From: Streptomyces griseorubiginosus
GTDB taxonomy: Bacteria > Actinomycetota > Actinomycetes > Streptomycetales > Streptomycetaceae
Direction of reading: 5' to 3'
Length of the DNA stretch: 64,000 nucleotides
Assembly: GCF_017614965.1 (NCBI RefSeq)
Contig: NZ_WVUG01000012.1
Location: forward strand, 1-64,000
Positions 33,085-41,782 of this stretch are shown piece after piece. Under the pieces are notes generated by a model. It was not told the origin of the DNA. It did not search any database and saw only the letters and a program-made list of their open reading frames with translations. Every line of letters starts with the position of its first letter. Within the stretch, counting starts at the first letter, position 1. Made by a program: the position numbers and the translations under genes.

Positions 33085-34140
33085 ATGACGAGTGCAGCCC
33101 TCCGCAGCAGGGCGTGGAAAATGCTGGAGATGGTCACGACGCCGCTGCTGCCGTCGGACTACCTCGACCTGGTCAGCCCGCTGCGTGCGGGCGCTGACCT
33201 GCGGGGGCGCATCGAGGCGGTGCACCCCGAGACGCCTGATGCCGCGACCATCGTGATCAGGCCGGGGAGAAGCTGGCGCGGCCACACGGCCGGTCAGTAC
33301 GTGCGCATCGGCGTCGACGTCGACGGCGTGCGCCTGTGGCGCGCCTACTCCATCACCTCGCCGACCAACCGCCGGGACGGCCGCGTCACGATCACCGTGA
33401 AAGCGATGCCGGACGGCAAGGTCAGCAACCACCTGGTCCACAGGGTGAAACCCGGCACACTGATCCAGCTCGACCAGGCGAACGGTGACTTCGTGCTGCC
33501 GCAGGCCAAGCCCGCCAAGGTGCTCTACCTGACGGCCGGCAGCGGCATCACGCCCGTGATGGGCATGCTCCGCGACACCGAGTTCGACGACGTCGTCATG
33601 GTCCACTCCGCGCCGCAGCCGCAAGACGTGATCTTCCGCAACGAACTGCACGACCTGGTCGCGGACAAGAAGCTGACCCTGATCGAGCTGCACACCGACA
33701 CGGACGGCATGCTCGACATCGCCCGTCTCGATGAACTCGTGCCCGACTGGGCCGAGCGCGAGACCTGGGCGTGCGGGCCCACGGGCCTGCTGGATGCCGC
33801 CGAGAAGCACTGGAGCGAGCACGGCGTCCCAGAGCGCCTGCACACCGAACGCTTCCGCCCCAGCGTCGTCGCCACCGGCGACGGCGGCGAGGTCACGTTC
33901 AGCACCACCGGCAAGACCGTCGACGCGGACGGCGCCACGCCGTTGCTGGACGTCGGCGAGGAGGCCGGCGTCCTCATGCCCTCCGGGTGCCGCATGGGTA
34001 TCTGCTTCGGCTGCGTCACGCCGCTCAAGGCGGGCGCCGTCCGCGACCTGCGCACCGGCGAGATCACCGAGGCAGAGCCGGGCGTCCTCATCCAAACTTG
34101 CGTGTCCGCCGCGGCGGGCCCCTGCGACATCGACCGGTAG
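33085..34140 (+). CDS. Ferredoxin-NADP+ reductase-type electron-transfer protein with C-terminal 2Fe-2S domain
   Basis: This encodes 351 residues from ATG 33085. The FAD-binding domain has GQYVRIGVDVDGVRLWRAYS and ITSPTNR. The NAD(P)-binding part has VLYLTAGSGITPVMGML and TWACGPTGLLDAAE. The C-terminal plant-type ferredoxin domain has the cluster cysteines in PSGCRMGICFGCVTPL (CX4CX2C) plus the distal TCVSAA. The protein passes electrons from NAD(P)H through FAD and 2Fe-2S to the membrane desaturase encoded 7 bp downstream. An in-frame extension back to 32437 is antisense to the PucR gene and is not real. Confidence 0.92.
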   Translation: MTSAALRSRAWKMLEMVTTPLLPSDYLDLVSPLRAGADLRGRIEAVHPETPDAATIVIRPGRSWRGHTAGQYVRIGVDVDGVRLWRAYSITSPTNRRDGRVTITVKAMPDGKVSNHLVHRVKPGTLIQLDQANGDFVLPQAKPAKVLYLTAGSGITPVMGMLRDTEFDDVVMVHSAPQPQDVIFRNELHDLVADKKLTLIELHTDTDGMLDIARLDELVPDWAERETWACGPTGLLDAAEKHWSEHGVPERLHTERFRPSVVATGDGGEVTFSTTGKTVDADGATPLLDVGEEAGVLMPSGCRMGICFGCVTPLKAGAVRDLRTGEITEAEPGVLIQTCVSAAAGPCDIDR

Positions 34141-34147
34141 GAGCATC

Positions 34148-35266
34148 TTGACCGCCATCGACCCCACTGCCCACCTGACCGCGGAGCAGATCGAGGAACT
34201 CGGCCGCGAGCTGGACGCGATCCGCGACGAGGTGATCGCCGGCCGCGGCGAGAAGGACGCCGCCTACATCCGCAAGGTCATCTCGGCGCAACGCACGCTC
34301 GAGCTGGTCAGCAGGGGAGTGCTGCTGTTCTCGATCTTTCCGCCCGCATGGCTGCTCGGCACCGCCGGTCTGTCCGTGGCGAAGATCATGGACAACATGG
34401 AGATCGGCCACAACATCCTGCACGGCCAGTGGGACTGGATGCGAGACCCGAAGATCCACTCCACCACCTGGGAATGGGACCACGTCTCACCGGCCGACCA
34501 GTGGAAGCACTCCCACAACGAGCTGCACCACACGTACACCAACGTGATCGGCAAGGACAACGACCTCGGCTACGGCATCATGCGCGTCGACGAGGACCAG
34601 AAGTGGCACCCGTTCCACCTCGGCCAGCCGCTGTGGAACTTCATCAACGCCTGCTTCTTCGAGTACGGCATCGCCGCCTACGACCTGGAGCTCGGCAAGA
34701 ACCTGAACAAGCGCCGCCGCAAGGACCCTGAGTTCCGCGCGCGTGCCAGGGCCGTGGGCCGCAAGATCCGCAAGCAGGTGCTCAAGGACTACGTGATCCA
34801 CCCGCTGCTGTCGGGCCCGTCGTTCCTCCCCACGCTCGCCGCCACGTTCACCGCGAACCTGGTCCGCAACCTCTGGTCCCACTCGGTGATCATGTGCGGG
34901 CACTTCCCCGAGGGCGTACAGGTCTTCGAGCGCCGGTCGATCAAGGGCGAGACGCGCGGCCAGTGGTACCTGCGCCAGATGATGGGCTCGGCGAACATCA
35001 GCGGCAGCAAAGCCATGCACTTCATGACCGGCAACCTCTCCCACCAGATCGAGCACCACCTGTTCCCGGACCTGCCGAGCAACCGGTACGCCGAGGTCGC
35101 GGTGAAGGTGCGCGCGCTGTTCGAGAAGTACGAGCTGGAGTACGTCACCGGCCCGCTGCCCAAGCAGGTGTTCTCCGCGTGGCGCAAGGTCTTCCGGCTC
35201 TCGCTGCCGAACAAGGAGCGCGAGGTCAAGACGCCGGACCGCGAGCGGGAGCTCGTCGCGGCCTGA
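34148..35266 (+). CDS. Membrane fatty-acid desaturase (DesA-type)
   Basis: This encodes 372 residues from TTG 34148. Its GGAG ribosome-binding site begins inside the reductase stop codon (TAGGAG), showing tight coupling. The three histidine boxes of diiron desaturases are present: the first in IGHNILHGQWDWM, the second HNELHHTYTN and the third HQIEHHLFPDLP. Hydrophobic segments flank them. It introduces a double bond into acyl chains (acyl-CoA or phospholipid) using electrons from the upstream reductase. A hairpin follows 84 bp after the stop. Confidence 0.92.
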   Translation: MTAIDPTAHLTAEQIEELGRELDAIRDEVIAGRGEKDAAYIRKVISAQRTLELVSRGVLLFSIFPPAWLLGTAGLSVAKIMDNMEIGHNILHGQWDWMRDPKIHSTTWEWDHVSPADQWKHSHNELHHTYTNVIGKDNDLGYGIMRVDEDQKWHPFHLGQPLWNFINACFFEYGIAAYDLELGKNLNKRRRKDPEFRARARAVGRKIRKQVLKDYVIHPLLSGPSFLPTLAATFTANLVRNLWSHSVIMCGHFPEGVQVFERRSIKGETRGQWYLRQMMGSANISGSKAMHFMTGNLSHQIEHHLFPDLPSNRYAEVAVKVRALFEKYELEYVTGPLPKQVFSAWRKVFRLSLPNKEREVKTPDRERELVAA

Positions 35267-35349
35267 TTCCGGACATTGGTTCGGCTGAAGTCCTGCATTG
35301 CCCTTTTGCCGCGTAGGCGATCGCACTTCACCTCCACAGCACGTGCGTG

Positions 35350-35372
35350 GCCCCGAGCTCTCTGCTCGGGGC
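35350..35372. terminator. Hairpin terminator after the desaturase gene
   Basis: GCCCCGAG, a 7-nt loop CTCTCTG, then CTCGGGGC: a perfect 8-bp stem downstream of the desaturase stop and a probable transcription end point. Confidence 0.65.
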
Positions 35373-36133
35373 TGCAGTGTTGCCCGGGCGCGCGAGACCC
35401 GGGACGACTGGACGGAGCTATTGGGTGCTGGCACGCGTCCACGAAGCGGCGCATCCGGACTCCGGGCTCGCGGACCGTGCGGTTGGCCGGCGCGATCGCA
35501 CACCCCGCGGCGAGCAACTGCTGGCCGGCGAAGGCGGTGGCGTCGACGCCGGTGGAGGCTCTGCGGTCAGACGGGCTCCACCCATTTGTACAGACGCCGC
35601 CGATGTGCGGAACGTGGCCCGTCGGTTGCGTCTTGGCCCGGGGTGACGCGCGTGGTGAGACTGGCGGCCGGCCGTCAGAGCGCTCGCCGCATCGGACGCC
35701 GGTGGCCGACCGCCGACCAACCGCCAAGGGTTGAGAGAGATTCATCGGTGCAAGCGTGCGCCGGCGGTGATGTTCGTGACTGCCGCAACCGTCACCGCGT
35801 ACGGAGCGCAGGCCGTGGCCGCGCCCATGCCCTGGGAAACCAGCCAGTAGGACGTCCGCATCGCGAGCGCTGGACTGGCACCGGGTCCGGCGTGCTCGTC
35901 ATTCGGCCGGGCACGCGGCGGGTCAGGAGCGGGTGCTGGTGTGGCGTACGCCAGGTCCCCATTGCTCTTGCACGGGTGCCATGCACCACTGACGCAGAGG
36001 CTTCTCTGGGGCGGGCGGTGTGGCCGGAGGCGGAGTTCGATGACGGCTTGGCCGCTGTGGCGGCCTGTCAGGCTGTCGCAGCGCGAGGGGTGACGCACGT
36101 GTTCCGGGGTCGCCCAGGTGGGCAGCTCTTGCT
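35373..36133. other. Gene-poor region between desaturase and GntR genes
   Basis: About 760 bp without a supportable gene. A minus-strand patch around 35870-35745 reads YWLVSQGMGAATACAPYAV and similar small-residue hydrophobic sequence, perhaps a scrap of a transporter. A plus-strand frame across the same place ends abruptly. Frame character is inconsistent throughout, so I regard it as decayed or non-coding DNA. Confidence 0.35.
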
Positions 36134-36160
36134 ACAAACATGGGATGACCACATGTCTGT
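36134..36160. promoter_or_regulatory. Probable GntR autoregulatory operator
   Basis: ACAAACATG at 36134-36142 and CATGTCTGT at 36152-36160 form a 9-bp inverted repeat with one mismatch and a 9-bp spacer. It sits 40 bp before the GntR start and just ahead of a TAGGGT box. The placement suits binding by the adjacent regulator. Confidence 0.5.
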
Positions 36161-36199
36161 TAGGGTGATGGCAACCACCAGGAAGGGAAGGGCCCGGTC

Positions 36200-36931
36200 A
36201 TGCCGCTGCGCGGAGCGGTCCGCAGGAATCTGGTCGACGAGGTGATCGAGCAGATAGAGGGCCTGATCACCAGCGGCGAGTGGCCGCTGGAGTACCGCAT
36301 CCCCTCCGAGCCGGAGCTCGTCGAGCGGCTGGGCGTGGGGCGCAACACCGTCCGCGAGGCGGTGCGGGCGCTGGTGCACACCGGGATGCTGCAGGCACGT
36401 CAGGGCGACGGCACCTACGTCCGCTCGCGCAGCGGGGTCGGCGCCGCCCTGGCCCGCGTCGTCCAGCACCGAGAGGTGCTGGAGGTCTACGAGGTGCGGG
36501 CCTCTCTGGAGCGGGACGCCGCCCGGATGGCTGCCGTGCGCGCCACCACCGATGACCTGGCTCTGCTGCGGGCGGCGCTGGCGGACCGGGACCGGGCGCA
36601 GAGCACCCGCCCGGAGCAGCATGAGGCATTCGTGGAGGCGGATCTGCGTTTTCACCGCCAGGTCGTGGCAGCCTCACGCAACAGCGCCCTGATCGACCTG
36701 TACGGGCACCTGACCGACGGGCTGCGCGAGACGCTGCGGGCCGTCATCGACTCCCCCCTGCCCGACGCCGTACGCCACCAGACCGCAGAGCACGCGGCGA
36801 TCGTCGCCGCGATCGAGGCCGGGGACGCCGAAGCGGCCGAACGCGCCGCCGCCCTGTGCCTGGCCCGGGCGGTGGCCGCGCTGGAAAGCAACCGCCCCGG
36901 CCACACCGGGGAGCGAGGAAGCCTGACATGA
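36200..36931 (+). CDS. GntR-family (FadR subfamily) transcriptional regulator
   Basis: This encodes 243 residues from ATG 36200 with GGAAGGG upstream. The N-terminal winged helix is NLVDEVIEQIEGLITSGEW, SEPELVERLGVGRNTVREAVRAL, then GMLQARQGDGTYV. The C-terminal FCD ligand domain contains FVEADLRFHRQVVAASRNSAL and HAAIVAAIEAGDAEAAERA, with Asp/His positions usual for metal-dependent ligand binding. Its stop overlaps the start of the SDR gene (ATGA), so the two are cotranscribed. It likely senses the sugar or sugar acid handled by the dehydrogenase. Confidence 0.9.
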   Translation: MPLRGAVRRNLVDEVIEQIEGLITSGEWPLEYRIPSEPELVERLGVGRNTVREAVRALVHTGMLQARQGDGTYVRSRSGVGAALARVVQHREVLEVYEVRASLERDAARMAAVRATTDDLALLRAALADRDRAQSTRPEQHEAFVEADLRFHRQVVAASRNSALIDLYGHLTDGLRETLRAVIDSPLPDAVRHQTAEHAAIVAAIEAGDAEAAERAAALCLARAVAALESNRPGHTGERGSLT

Positions 36932-37716
36932 ACAATCTGTTCGATCTCTCCGGCACTGTGGCCGTCGTGACCGGGTCCAGCCGCGGCATCGGGCTGGCCA
37001 TCGCCCGCACTCTGCTGGCCCAGGGCGCGAGCGTCCTCGTCAACGGCTACGACGAGGCCGAGACCGCCGCCGCGCTCAAGACCCTGCGTGAGCAGTATCC
37101 GCAGGCCGACGGCGAGCGGCCCCGGACCGCTGCCCTCGCCGGCGACGTGACCGACGCAGATCTGGCCCGCGTCCTGGTGGCCGAAGCAGTCGACGTCTTC
37201 GGACACCTCGACCACCTCGTCTGCAACGCGGGCATCGACATCATCAAGCCCGCCGTCGAGTACACCCCCGAGGAGTGGGACCGCGTCCTGACGGTCAACC
37301 TGCGCGGCGCCTTCCAGCCCGCCCAGGCCGCCGCCCGCCACTGGATCGCCGAGGGCAGCGGCGGGTCGGTCACCATGACGTCCTCCATCGCCGGTGCGGT
37401 CGGCATCCCGACCCTGGCCCCGTATGCGGCCAGCAAGGGCGGCATCAACCAGCTCGTGCGCACCCTCGCAGCGGAGTGGGCGGCACACCGCATCCGGGTC
37501 AACGCGGTCGCGCCCGGCTACGTCGCCAACATCATGGACAGCGTCACCGCCCACGACGACCCGGCCTCCGACCGGCGCATCAACATCTTCACCCCGCTCG
37601 GGCGCCGGGCCACCGTCGAGGAGATCGCCGCCCCCTACGCCTTCCTCGCCTCGCCTGGCGCCGCCTACGTCACCGGATCCGTCCTGGCCGTGGACGGCGG
37701 CTACACCGCAACCTGA
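36928..37716 (+). CDS. Short-chain dehydrogenase/reductase (sugar dehydrogenase-like)
   Basis: This encodes 262 residues from ATG 36928, coupled to the GntR gene. Classical SDR motifs: cofactor loop TGSSRGIGLA, LVCNAGIDIIKP, the catalytic Ser in MTSSIAGAVG, YAASKGGINQL (Tyr and Lys), and the C-terminal YVTGSVLAVDGGYTA. Such proteins are annotated as 3-oxoacyl-ACP reductases or glucose/rhamnose/fucose 1-dehydrogenases. The neighbouring lactonase-like hydrolase and rhamnose mutarotase favour an aldose 1-dehydrogenase in a non-phosphorylating deoxyhexose route. Confidence 0.85.
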   Translation: MNNLFDLSGTVAVVTGSSRGIGLAIARTLLAQGASVLVNGYDEAETAAALKTLREQYPQADGERPRTAALAGDVTDADLARVLVAEAVDVFGHLDHLVCNAGIDIIKPAVEYTPEEWDRVLTVNLRGAFQPAQAAARHWIAEGSGGSVTMTSSIAGAVGIPTLAPYAASKGGINQLVRTLAAEWAAHRIRVNAVAPGYVANIMDSVTAHDDPASDRRINIFTPLGRRATVEEIAAPYAFLASPGAAYVTGSVLAVDGGYTAT

Positions 37717-37808
37717 TGTGCGACATCCAGTGAGTACGCCCCATCCGCGACACTATCGAGCCTCCTTCGGGTGTTGGTCTCGGAAGTGGCGCCCAGCTGA
37801 CGGCCCCG

Positions 37809-38386
37809 TCACTCGCGCTGGTTGAGGGCTCTCGTCAGCTGCCGGTTGGCTTCCCGGGCCGCCCCCAGTTCGGCCTCGCGCTCCTCCAGGGCCGCCTTCA
37901 GATCGACGGTCTGCTGTTCCAGACGGCTGATCGTCCGCTGGTGTTCCTCGGCATCGACGGGCCGGAGCGTCGCCCTGCCGCCGAGCGGTTCGGCAGGGAA
38001 CAGCTTGACCCTGTCGAGGTCGGCCCGCAGCGCGCTCATCACCTCCGTGGCGGTGGCCACCCCGGGAAGGACGGGCACTCCCAGCTCCGGGCACTGGCGA
38101 GGAGCTCGTGGTCCAAGCCGGGGGACGCGACAAAGCGGCCTCGGCCGAAACCGCCCGCTCGGCTTGTCCGGCGGTGAGCACCGTGCGGCGCCGACCATCA
38201 GAGCGCCGTGCGCCGCCATCGCCTTCGCCACCTGCCCGGTGCCCGGGGTGCGGAAGGTGACCTCCGCGCGCCGGGCGCCGCCCGCGGCCAGGGTGCGGGC
38301 CGGCGGGCGGCCGTGGTGGGGTCGGGCACGGCCAGGACCGGCACGATCCGAGCTTCGGCGAGCAGGCCGGGGAGGTCGGCGGTCAT
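37809..38386 (-). pseudogene. Broken KDPG/KDPGal aldolase gene fused to a foreign coiled-coil tail
   Basis: Minus-strand ATG 38386 begins MTADLPGLLAEARIVPVLAV, the KDPG aldolase N-terminus. The frame is then lost. Further pieces reappear in other frames: VAKAMAAHGALMVGAA near 38230, and GVPVLPGVATATEVMSAL with DRVKLFPAEPLGG (the Schiff-base lysine region) near 38090-37985. At about 37977 the aldolase sequence stops. A charged coiled-coil follows (ISRLEQQTVDLKAALEERE and ANRQLTRALNQRE), reminiscent of small proteins that accompany integrases. At least two frameshifts plus a chimeric end make this non-functional as an aldolase. Confidence 0.65.
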
Positions 38387-38460
38387 CGGCTCAGCCAAAC
38401 GCCGTCGACCGGCAGGACGGTGCCGCGCACGTAGGCGGGGGTTCTGCGCGGGTTCGGCGC
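38383..38460 (-). pseudogene. C-terminal scrap of a short-chain dehydrogenase
   Basis: Immediately upstream of, and overlapping, the broken aldolase start (ATGA), the minus strand reads PAYVRGTVLPVDGVWLSR followed by a stop. This is the standard C-terminal strand and tail of SDR enzymes. The rest of the gene is missing and the amidohydrolase gene ends 20 bp away, so a deletion removed nearly all of it. Confidence 0.6.
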
Positions 38461-38479
38461 GATGTTCGGTGGGCGCTGT

Positions 38480-39385
38480 TCAGCTCGTTCGGGCCGTCGC
38501 GTCCTTCCTTCCGGCGACGGGCGTAAGGCCGTAGAACGCGGTGGCGGTCCCGGCGAGGAGCGCGTCGATGTCGCTCTCGCTCCAGCCGATGAGCAATTCG
38601 TCCACGGTGGCGGCCCACCGGTTCCAGCCCCCCGCCAGGTTGGCGACCGGCCAGTCCGAGCCGAACATCAGCCGCTCGGGGCCGAAGGCGGAGGCCAGTA
38701 CGTCCCAGACGGGCCGGATGTCGGCGGTGGTCCAGCGGGAGTGGTCGGCCTCCGTGATCAGCCCGGAGACCTTGCACAACACGTGCGGGTGCGCGGCCAG
38801 CCGCTGAATCCGGCCTTCCCAGTTCGCGAAGTCCTGCCGGGCGATGTCCGGCTTGCCCGCGTGGTTGAGGACCTGGGGCAGGTCGGGAAAGCGTTCGGCG
38901 AGACGGATCGCCTGGTCGAGCTGGTGGGCGCGGACGAGCACGTCGTAGCGCAGTCCACGATCCCGGGCCGCCCGCAACCCCCGTTCCACGGTGGGACGTT
39001 GGAGCCAGTTCGGATCGGTCTCGCCCTGGACGAGGTGCCGCAGGGAGCGCAGGTAGCGGCCGCCCGGCCCGGCGAGCAACTGGTCGAGCACGTCTGCGAT
39101 GGCCGGGGTGGTGAGGTCGGCCCAGCCGACCACGGCCTGGACCAGGGGCTCCTGCTCGGCGAGTGCGAGAAGGTCCTCGGTCTCGGCGACCTCCGCGATG
39201 CATTGGACGACCACCGTGCTGTGCAGCCGTCGGCCCGCGATGGGGTGGGTGGCGGTGATCCGCAGGTCGTCAGGGGTGAAGGTGCGGCGGATCGATGCCA
39301 CGCCGGGGTCGTCGAGCCAGGGTTGTGGGCGGTGGGTGAGGTCCCACAGGTGGTGGTGGGCGTCGACGAGCACGGATGTGTTCAC
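38480..39385 (-). CDS. Amidohydrolase-family lactonase (L-rhamnono/L-fucono-lactonase-like)
   Basis: This encodes about 301 residues from GTG 39385; TTG 39397 is an alternative. Amidohydrolase-2 fold: the N-terminal metal-binding VDAHHHLWDL, HSTVVVQCIAE, VLNHAGKPDIA with the conserved His, VLCKVSGLITEA, and the catalytic Asp in LMFGSDWPVANL. This subgroup contains 2-pyrone-4,6-dicarboxylate lactonases and sugar lactonases. Next to rhamnose mutarotase and an SDR sugar dehydrogenase, a role opening an L-rhamnono- or L-fucono-lactone is likely. Confidence 0.85.
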   Translation of the reverse strand: MNTSVLVDAHHHLWDLTHRPQPWLDDPGVASIRRTFTPDDLRITATHPIAGRRLHSTVVVQCIAEVAETEDLLALAEQEPLVQAVVGWADLTTPAIADVLDQLLAGPGGRYLRSLRHLVQGETDPNWLQRPTVERGLRAARDRGLRYDVLVRAHQLDQAIRLAERFPDLPQVLNHAGKPDIARQDFANWEGRIQRLAAHPHVLCKVSGLITEADHSRWTTADIRPVWDVLASAFGPERLMFGSDWPVANLAGGWNRWAATVDELLIGWSESDIDALLAGTATAFYGLTPVAGRKDATARTS

Positions 39386-39424
39386 GGGGTGGTCCAAGTC
39401 GGGGTCGGGCTGGTGCGGGCCGGG

Positions 39425-39772
39425 TCAGACGGTGGCGTCGTCGTCGGGCGGGCTCAGGTGCCAGATCTCGGGGATTTCAGTCCACTGGCGGCCCTCGCCC
39501 CGGTCGGGGAAGGGTTCCTGGCACGGGTCGGTGAGCTTCCACCAGCGCTGGGTCTCGGGGTCGGCCTCGATGGACGCCATGTCCGCCGCGAAGTCCTCGC
39601 CGTGGTACTCCATGTAGGCGAAGAGCACGTCACCATGGAGGAAGATGCTGTAGTTGCGGATGTTCGCCCGGTGCAGGGCGGCTTCGACGCCGGGCCACAC
39701 GGCGGAGTGGAGGCGGAGGTACTCCTCGCGGCGTTCGGGGCGGAGCCGGATGGTCTGGGCGATGCGCTTCAC
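39425..39772 (-). CDS. rhaM: L-rhamnose mutarotase
   Basis: This encodes 115 residues from ATG 39772, normal length for RhaM, a dimeric alpha-beta barrel that interconverts anomers of L-rhamnose (and related L-fucose). Key segments: IRLRPERREEYLRLHSAVWP with the catalytic His, RNYSIFLHGDVLFAYMEYHG, and DPETQRWWKLTDPCQEP. It overlaps the stop of the preceding 668-codon gene by 4 bp. It gives the best clue that this locus handles a 6-deoxyhexose. Confidence 0.88.
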   Translation of the reverse strand: MKRIAQTIRLRPERREEYLRLHSAVWPGVEAALHRANIRNYSIFLHGDVLFAYMEYHGEDFAADMASIEADPETQRWWKLTDPCQEPFPDRGEGRQWTEIPEIWHLSPPDDDATV

Positions 39773-41775
39773 GGCGATTCCCCTGTCGTGTCATCGCAGT
39801 GGGCCCCGTCGAAGGGCGTGCGGTAGCTGGGTGTGCGGGTGCGCATCCCGAGCCGCAGGGTGAGCCGGATACGGGTGGAGGCGGGCAGAGGGACCGTCAG
39901 GAACGGTGAGTCGCAGGGGGCTTCCGACTCGGTGACGACGGGCTCGGTGTGGCCGTAGTCGTACATGTCTCCGATCCAGCCGTCGTCCGTGCAGGTGGTG
40001 TACCGGACGCCGGTGATGGTGTGCTCGGCGAAGGCGCCCGCCTGGACGATCACCGTGCGGTCGGTGCCGGGGGAGAGGTTGACCAGTTCGACGGTGGTCG
40101 CCTCGGGGTCGATGGAGGTGACCAGGGCGGCGACGTCCGCGGGCAGGCCGGCTCGGCGGGCGTCGGCGTCGTGGTAGCGCAGCCTCGCCTGCTGCAGACC
40201 GCCGTTGTACAGCACCTGCGGGCCGCCCCAGGTCAGCTGTACCAGGGCCTCGGTGACCACCGGGTTGCACAGCTGCCACACGTGGATGTCGGCCTCGGGC
40301 ACGTCCAGGTCCCGGTAGCGGTCGATGCGCCGCAGCCGGTGGCGGACCTGGGCCTGGGCGGCGGCGAGGATGCGCTCGGGGTAGTCGGGGTCGTCGCCGG
40401 CCAGGAAGGCGAACCACGCCTTCTCGTGTCCGGAGTCCTCCTTGGACCGGAACGGCCGCACGGTGCGCCAGTCGATGGCGTCCGCCTCGCGCAGCCGCTC
40501 CAGCCGGGCGCGGTCGACCTGGGAGGAGGTGTGGTGCCACAGGGCCACCGGCACGGGGGGCGTGGCCGGGTTGTAGTCGAACCAGCCCGAGTCGTTGTGC
40601 CGGAACGGCAGGTGGAGCGTGGGCGTGTGCCGGTCCGGGCCGAGTTCGACCGCCCACTTGGAGGGCAGGCTGGAGTCGGCCTCCGTGTGGGGCATGACCT
40701 TGGCGTGGCCTATGAGGGTGTCGAGCGAGGTGGCGACCATGGAGAGGTAGTCGTCGTCCCCGGTGACCGTCGCCGCCGCCAGCGCCGCCACGCAGGCCGC
40801 GTGACCGACGCTGTGCCAGCCGTGCGGCCAGGACCAGCCGTAGTGGCCGCCGTACCAGCGCCCTTCCAGCAGGCTGCCGACGATGCCGTCAGGGCCGACG
40901 TTGTCCGGGATCAGGCCGCCGTGTTCGCGGGTGCGTTCGCGCCAGGCGCCCACGTACTCGACGATCCAGTCCCGGTAGCGCTCCTCGCCGGACAGGATCC
41001 AGGCGTTGAGGACCAGTCCGGCGGCGGCGAGGTTGACCGCGGTGTCGCCGACGCCCATCCGGTCCCGCATCTGCTCGCCCAGCCGGGGGTCCGCCGAGAG
41101 CGGGTACGGTCCGTCCTGGGCCTCGGGGAGCCATTCGAGGGGATAGCCGTACGTCTCCGCCTCCTTCGGCAGCCAGGGGTACACATCGCCGTCGAACAGG
41201 CCGGTGCGCTCGGGGTCGCTGCCGTTGTGCGGGCGGGTGATGATGCGGTGCTCGGGGTCGTAGTTGCCCTTGGCGGGGTCGACGTACAACTCGGCGAAGC
41301 GCAGGGCGCGCTCACGCCAGCGGTCGGGCGCGGCCATGCACAGGAAGTAGAGCAGCAGCAGGCTCTCGCCCTGGTGGAACCAGTCGTAGCCGCGCTCGAA
41401 CTCGTCGCGCAGCATGTCCAGTTCGGTCAGCTGCCGGGTCACGCCCTCCCAGTGCTTCTCGCTGGCGGGCAGAAGGTCGTCGGCGCCGCCGAGGAGGTAG
41501 AGCTGGGGCCAGTTGAAGAACACTTCGTAGAAGTCGTCCACGCCGTCGCGGGTGGTCAGTGGGCCGTTGTAGTTCAGCCGCCCGTCGGGACCGGTGAAGG
41601 CGTGCTGGAAGCGGCGCCAGGCGTGGTCGAGCAGGTCGAACAGCGCGCGTTGGGCGACGGCCCAGCCGGGGGGTTCGAGCAGCGGGACCGAGGCCTGGAC
41701 GTCGGCTGCGGGGGATGCCTGGTCGGCAGCCGGGGTGTCGTCCACGAAGACGTGGGGGTGAGGTCTGAAAGGCAT
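39769..41775 (-). CDS. Large protein of unknown function in a deoxyhexose locus (possible alpha/alpha-barrel glycan enzyme)
   Basis: This encodes 668 residues from ATG 41775 (MPFRPHPHVFVDD); the longer in-frame start lies antisense-like inside the permease and is rejected. There is no signal peptide, so it is cytoplasmic. The first ~430 residues are helix-rich with many Trp and His (DDFYEVFFNWPQLYLLGG, YDWFHQGESLLLLYFL, GGHYGWSWPHGWHSVGHA), as in six-hairpin glycosidases or lyases. The last ~150 residues look beta-rich (TVELVNLSPGTDRTVIVQAG). I cannot name the family. It lies between permease and rhamnose mutarotase genes with a 4-bp overlap to the latter, so action on an imported rhamnose-containing oligosaccharide is a reasonable guess. 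Confidence 0.7.
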   Translation of the reverse strand: MPFRPHPHVFVDDTPAADQASPAADVQASVPLLEPPGWAVAQRALFDLLDHAWRRFQHAFTGPDGRLNYNGPLTTRDGVDDFYEVFFNWPQLYLLGGADDLLPASEKHWEGVTRQLTELDMLRDEFERGYDWFHQGESLLLLYFLCMAAPDRWRERALRFAELYVDPAKGNYDPEHRIITRPHNGSDPERTGLFDGDVYPWLPKEAETYGYPLEWLPEAQDGPYPLSADPRLGEQMRDRMGVGDTAVNLAAAGLVLNAWILSGEERYRDWIVEYVGAWRERTREHGGLIPDNVGPDGIVGSLLEGRWYGGHYGWSWPHGWHSVGHAACVAALAAATVTGDDDYLSMVATSLDTLIGHAKVMPHTEADSSLPSKWAVELGPDRHTPTLHLPFRHNDSGWFDYNPATPPVPVALWHHTSSQVDRARLERLREADAIDWRTVRPFRSKEDSGHEKAWFAFLAGDDPDYPERILAAAQAQVRHRLRRIDRYRDLDVPEADIHVWQLCNPVVTEALVQLTWGGPQVLYNGGLQQARLRYHDADARRAGLPADVAALVTSIDPEATTVELVNLSPGTDRTVIVQAGAFAEHTITGVRYTTCTDDGWIGDMYDYGHTEPVVTESEAPCDSPFLTVPLPASTRIRLTLRLGMRTRTPSYRTPFDGAHCDDTTGESP

Positions 41776-41782
41776 GAAGCTG

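Noticed and set aside
35267-36199. Insertion-sequence remnant in the gene-poor stretch
   Set aside because: No terminal inverted repeats, target duplication or transposase motifs could be seen; the protein-like patches are too short.
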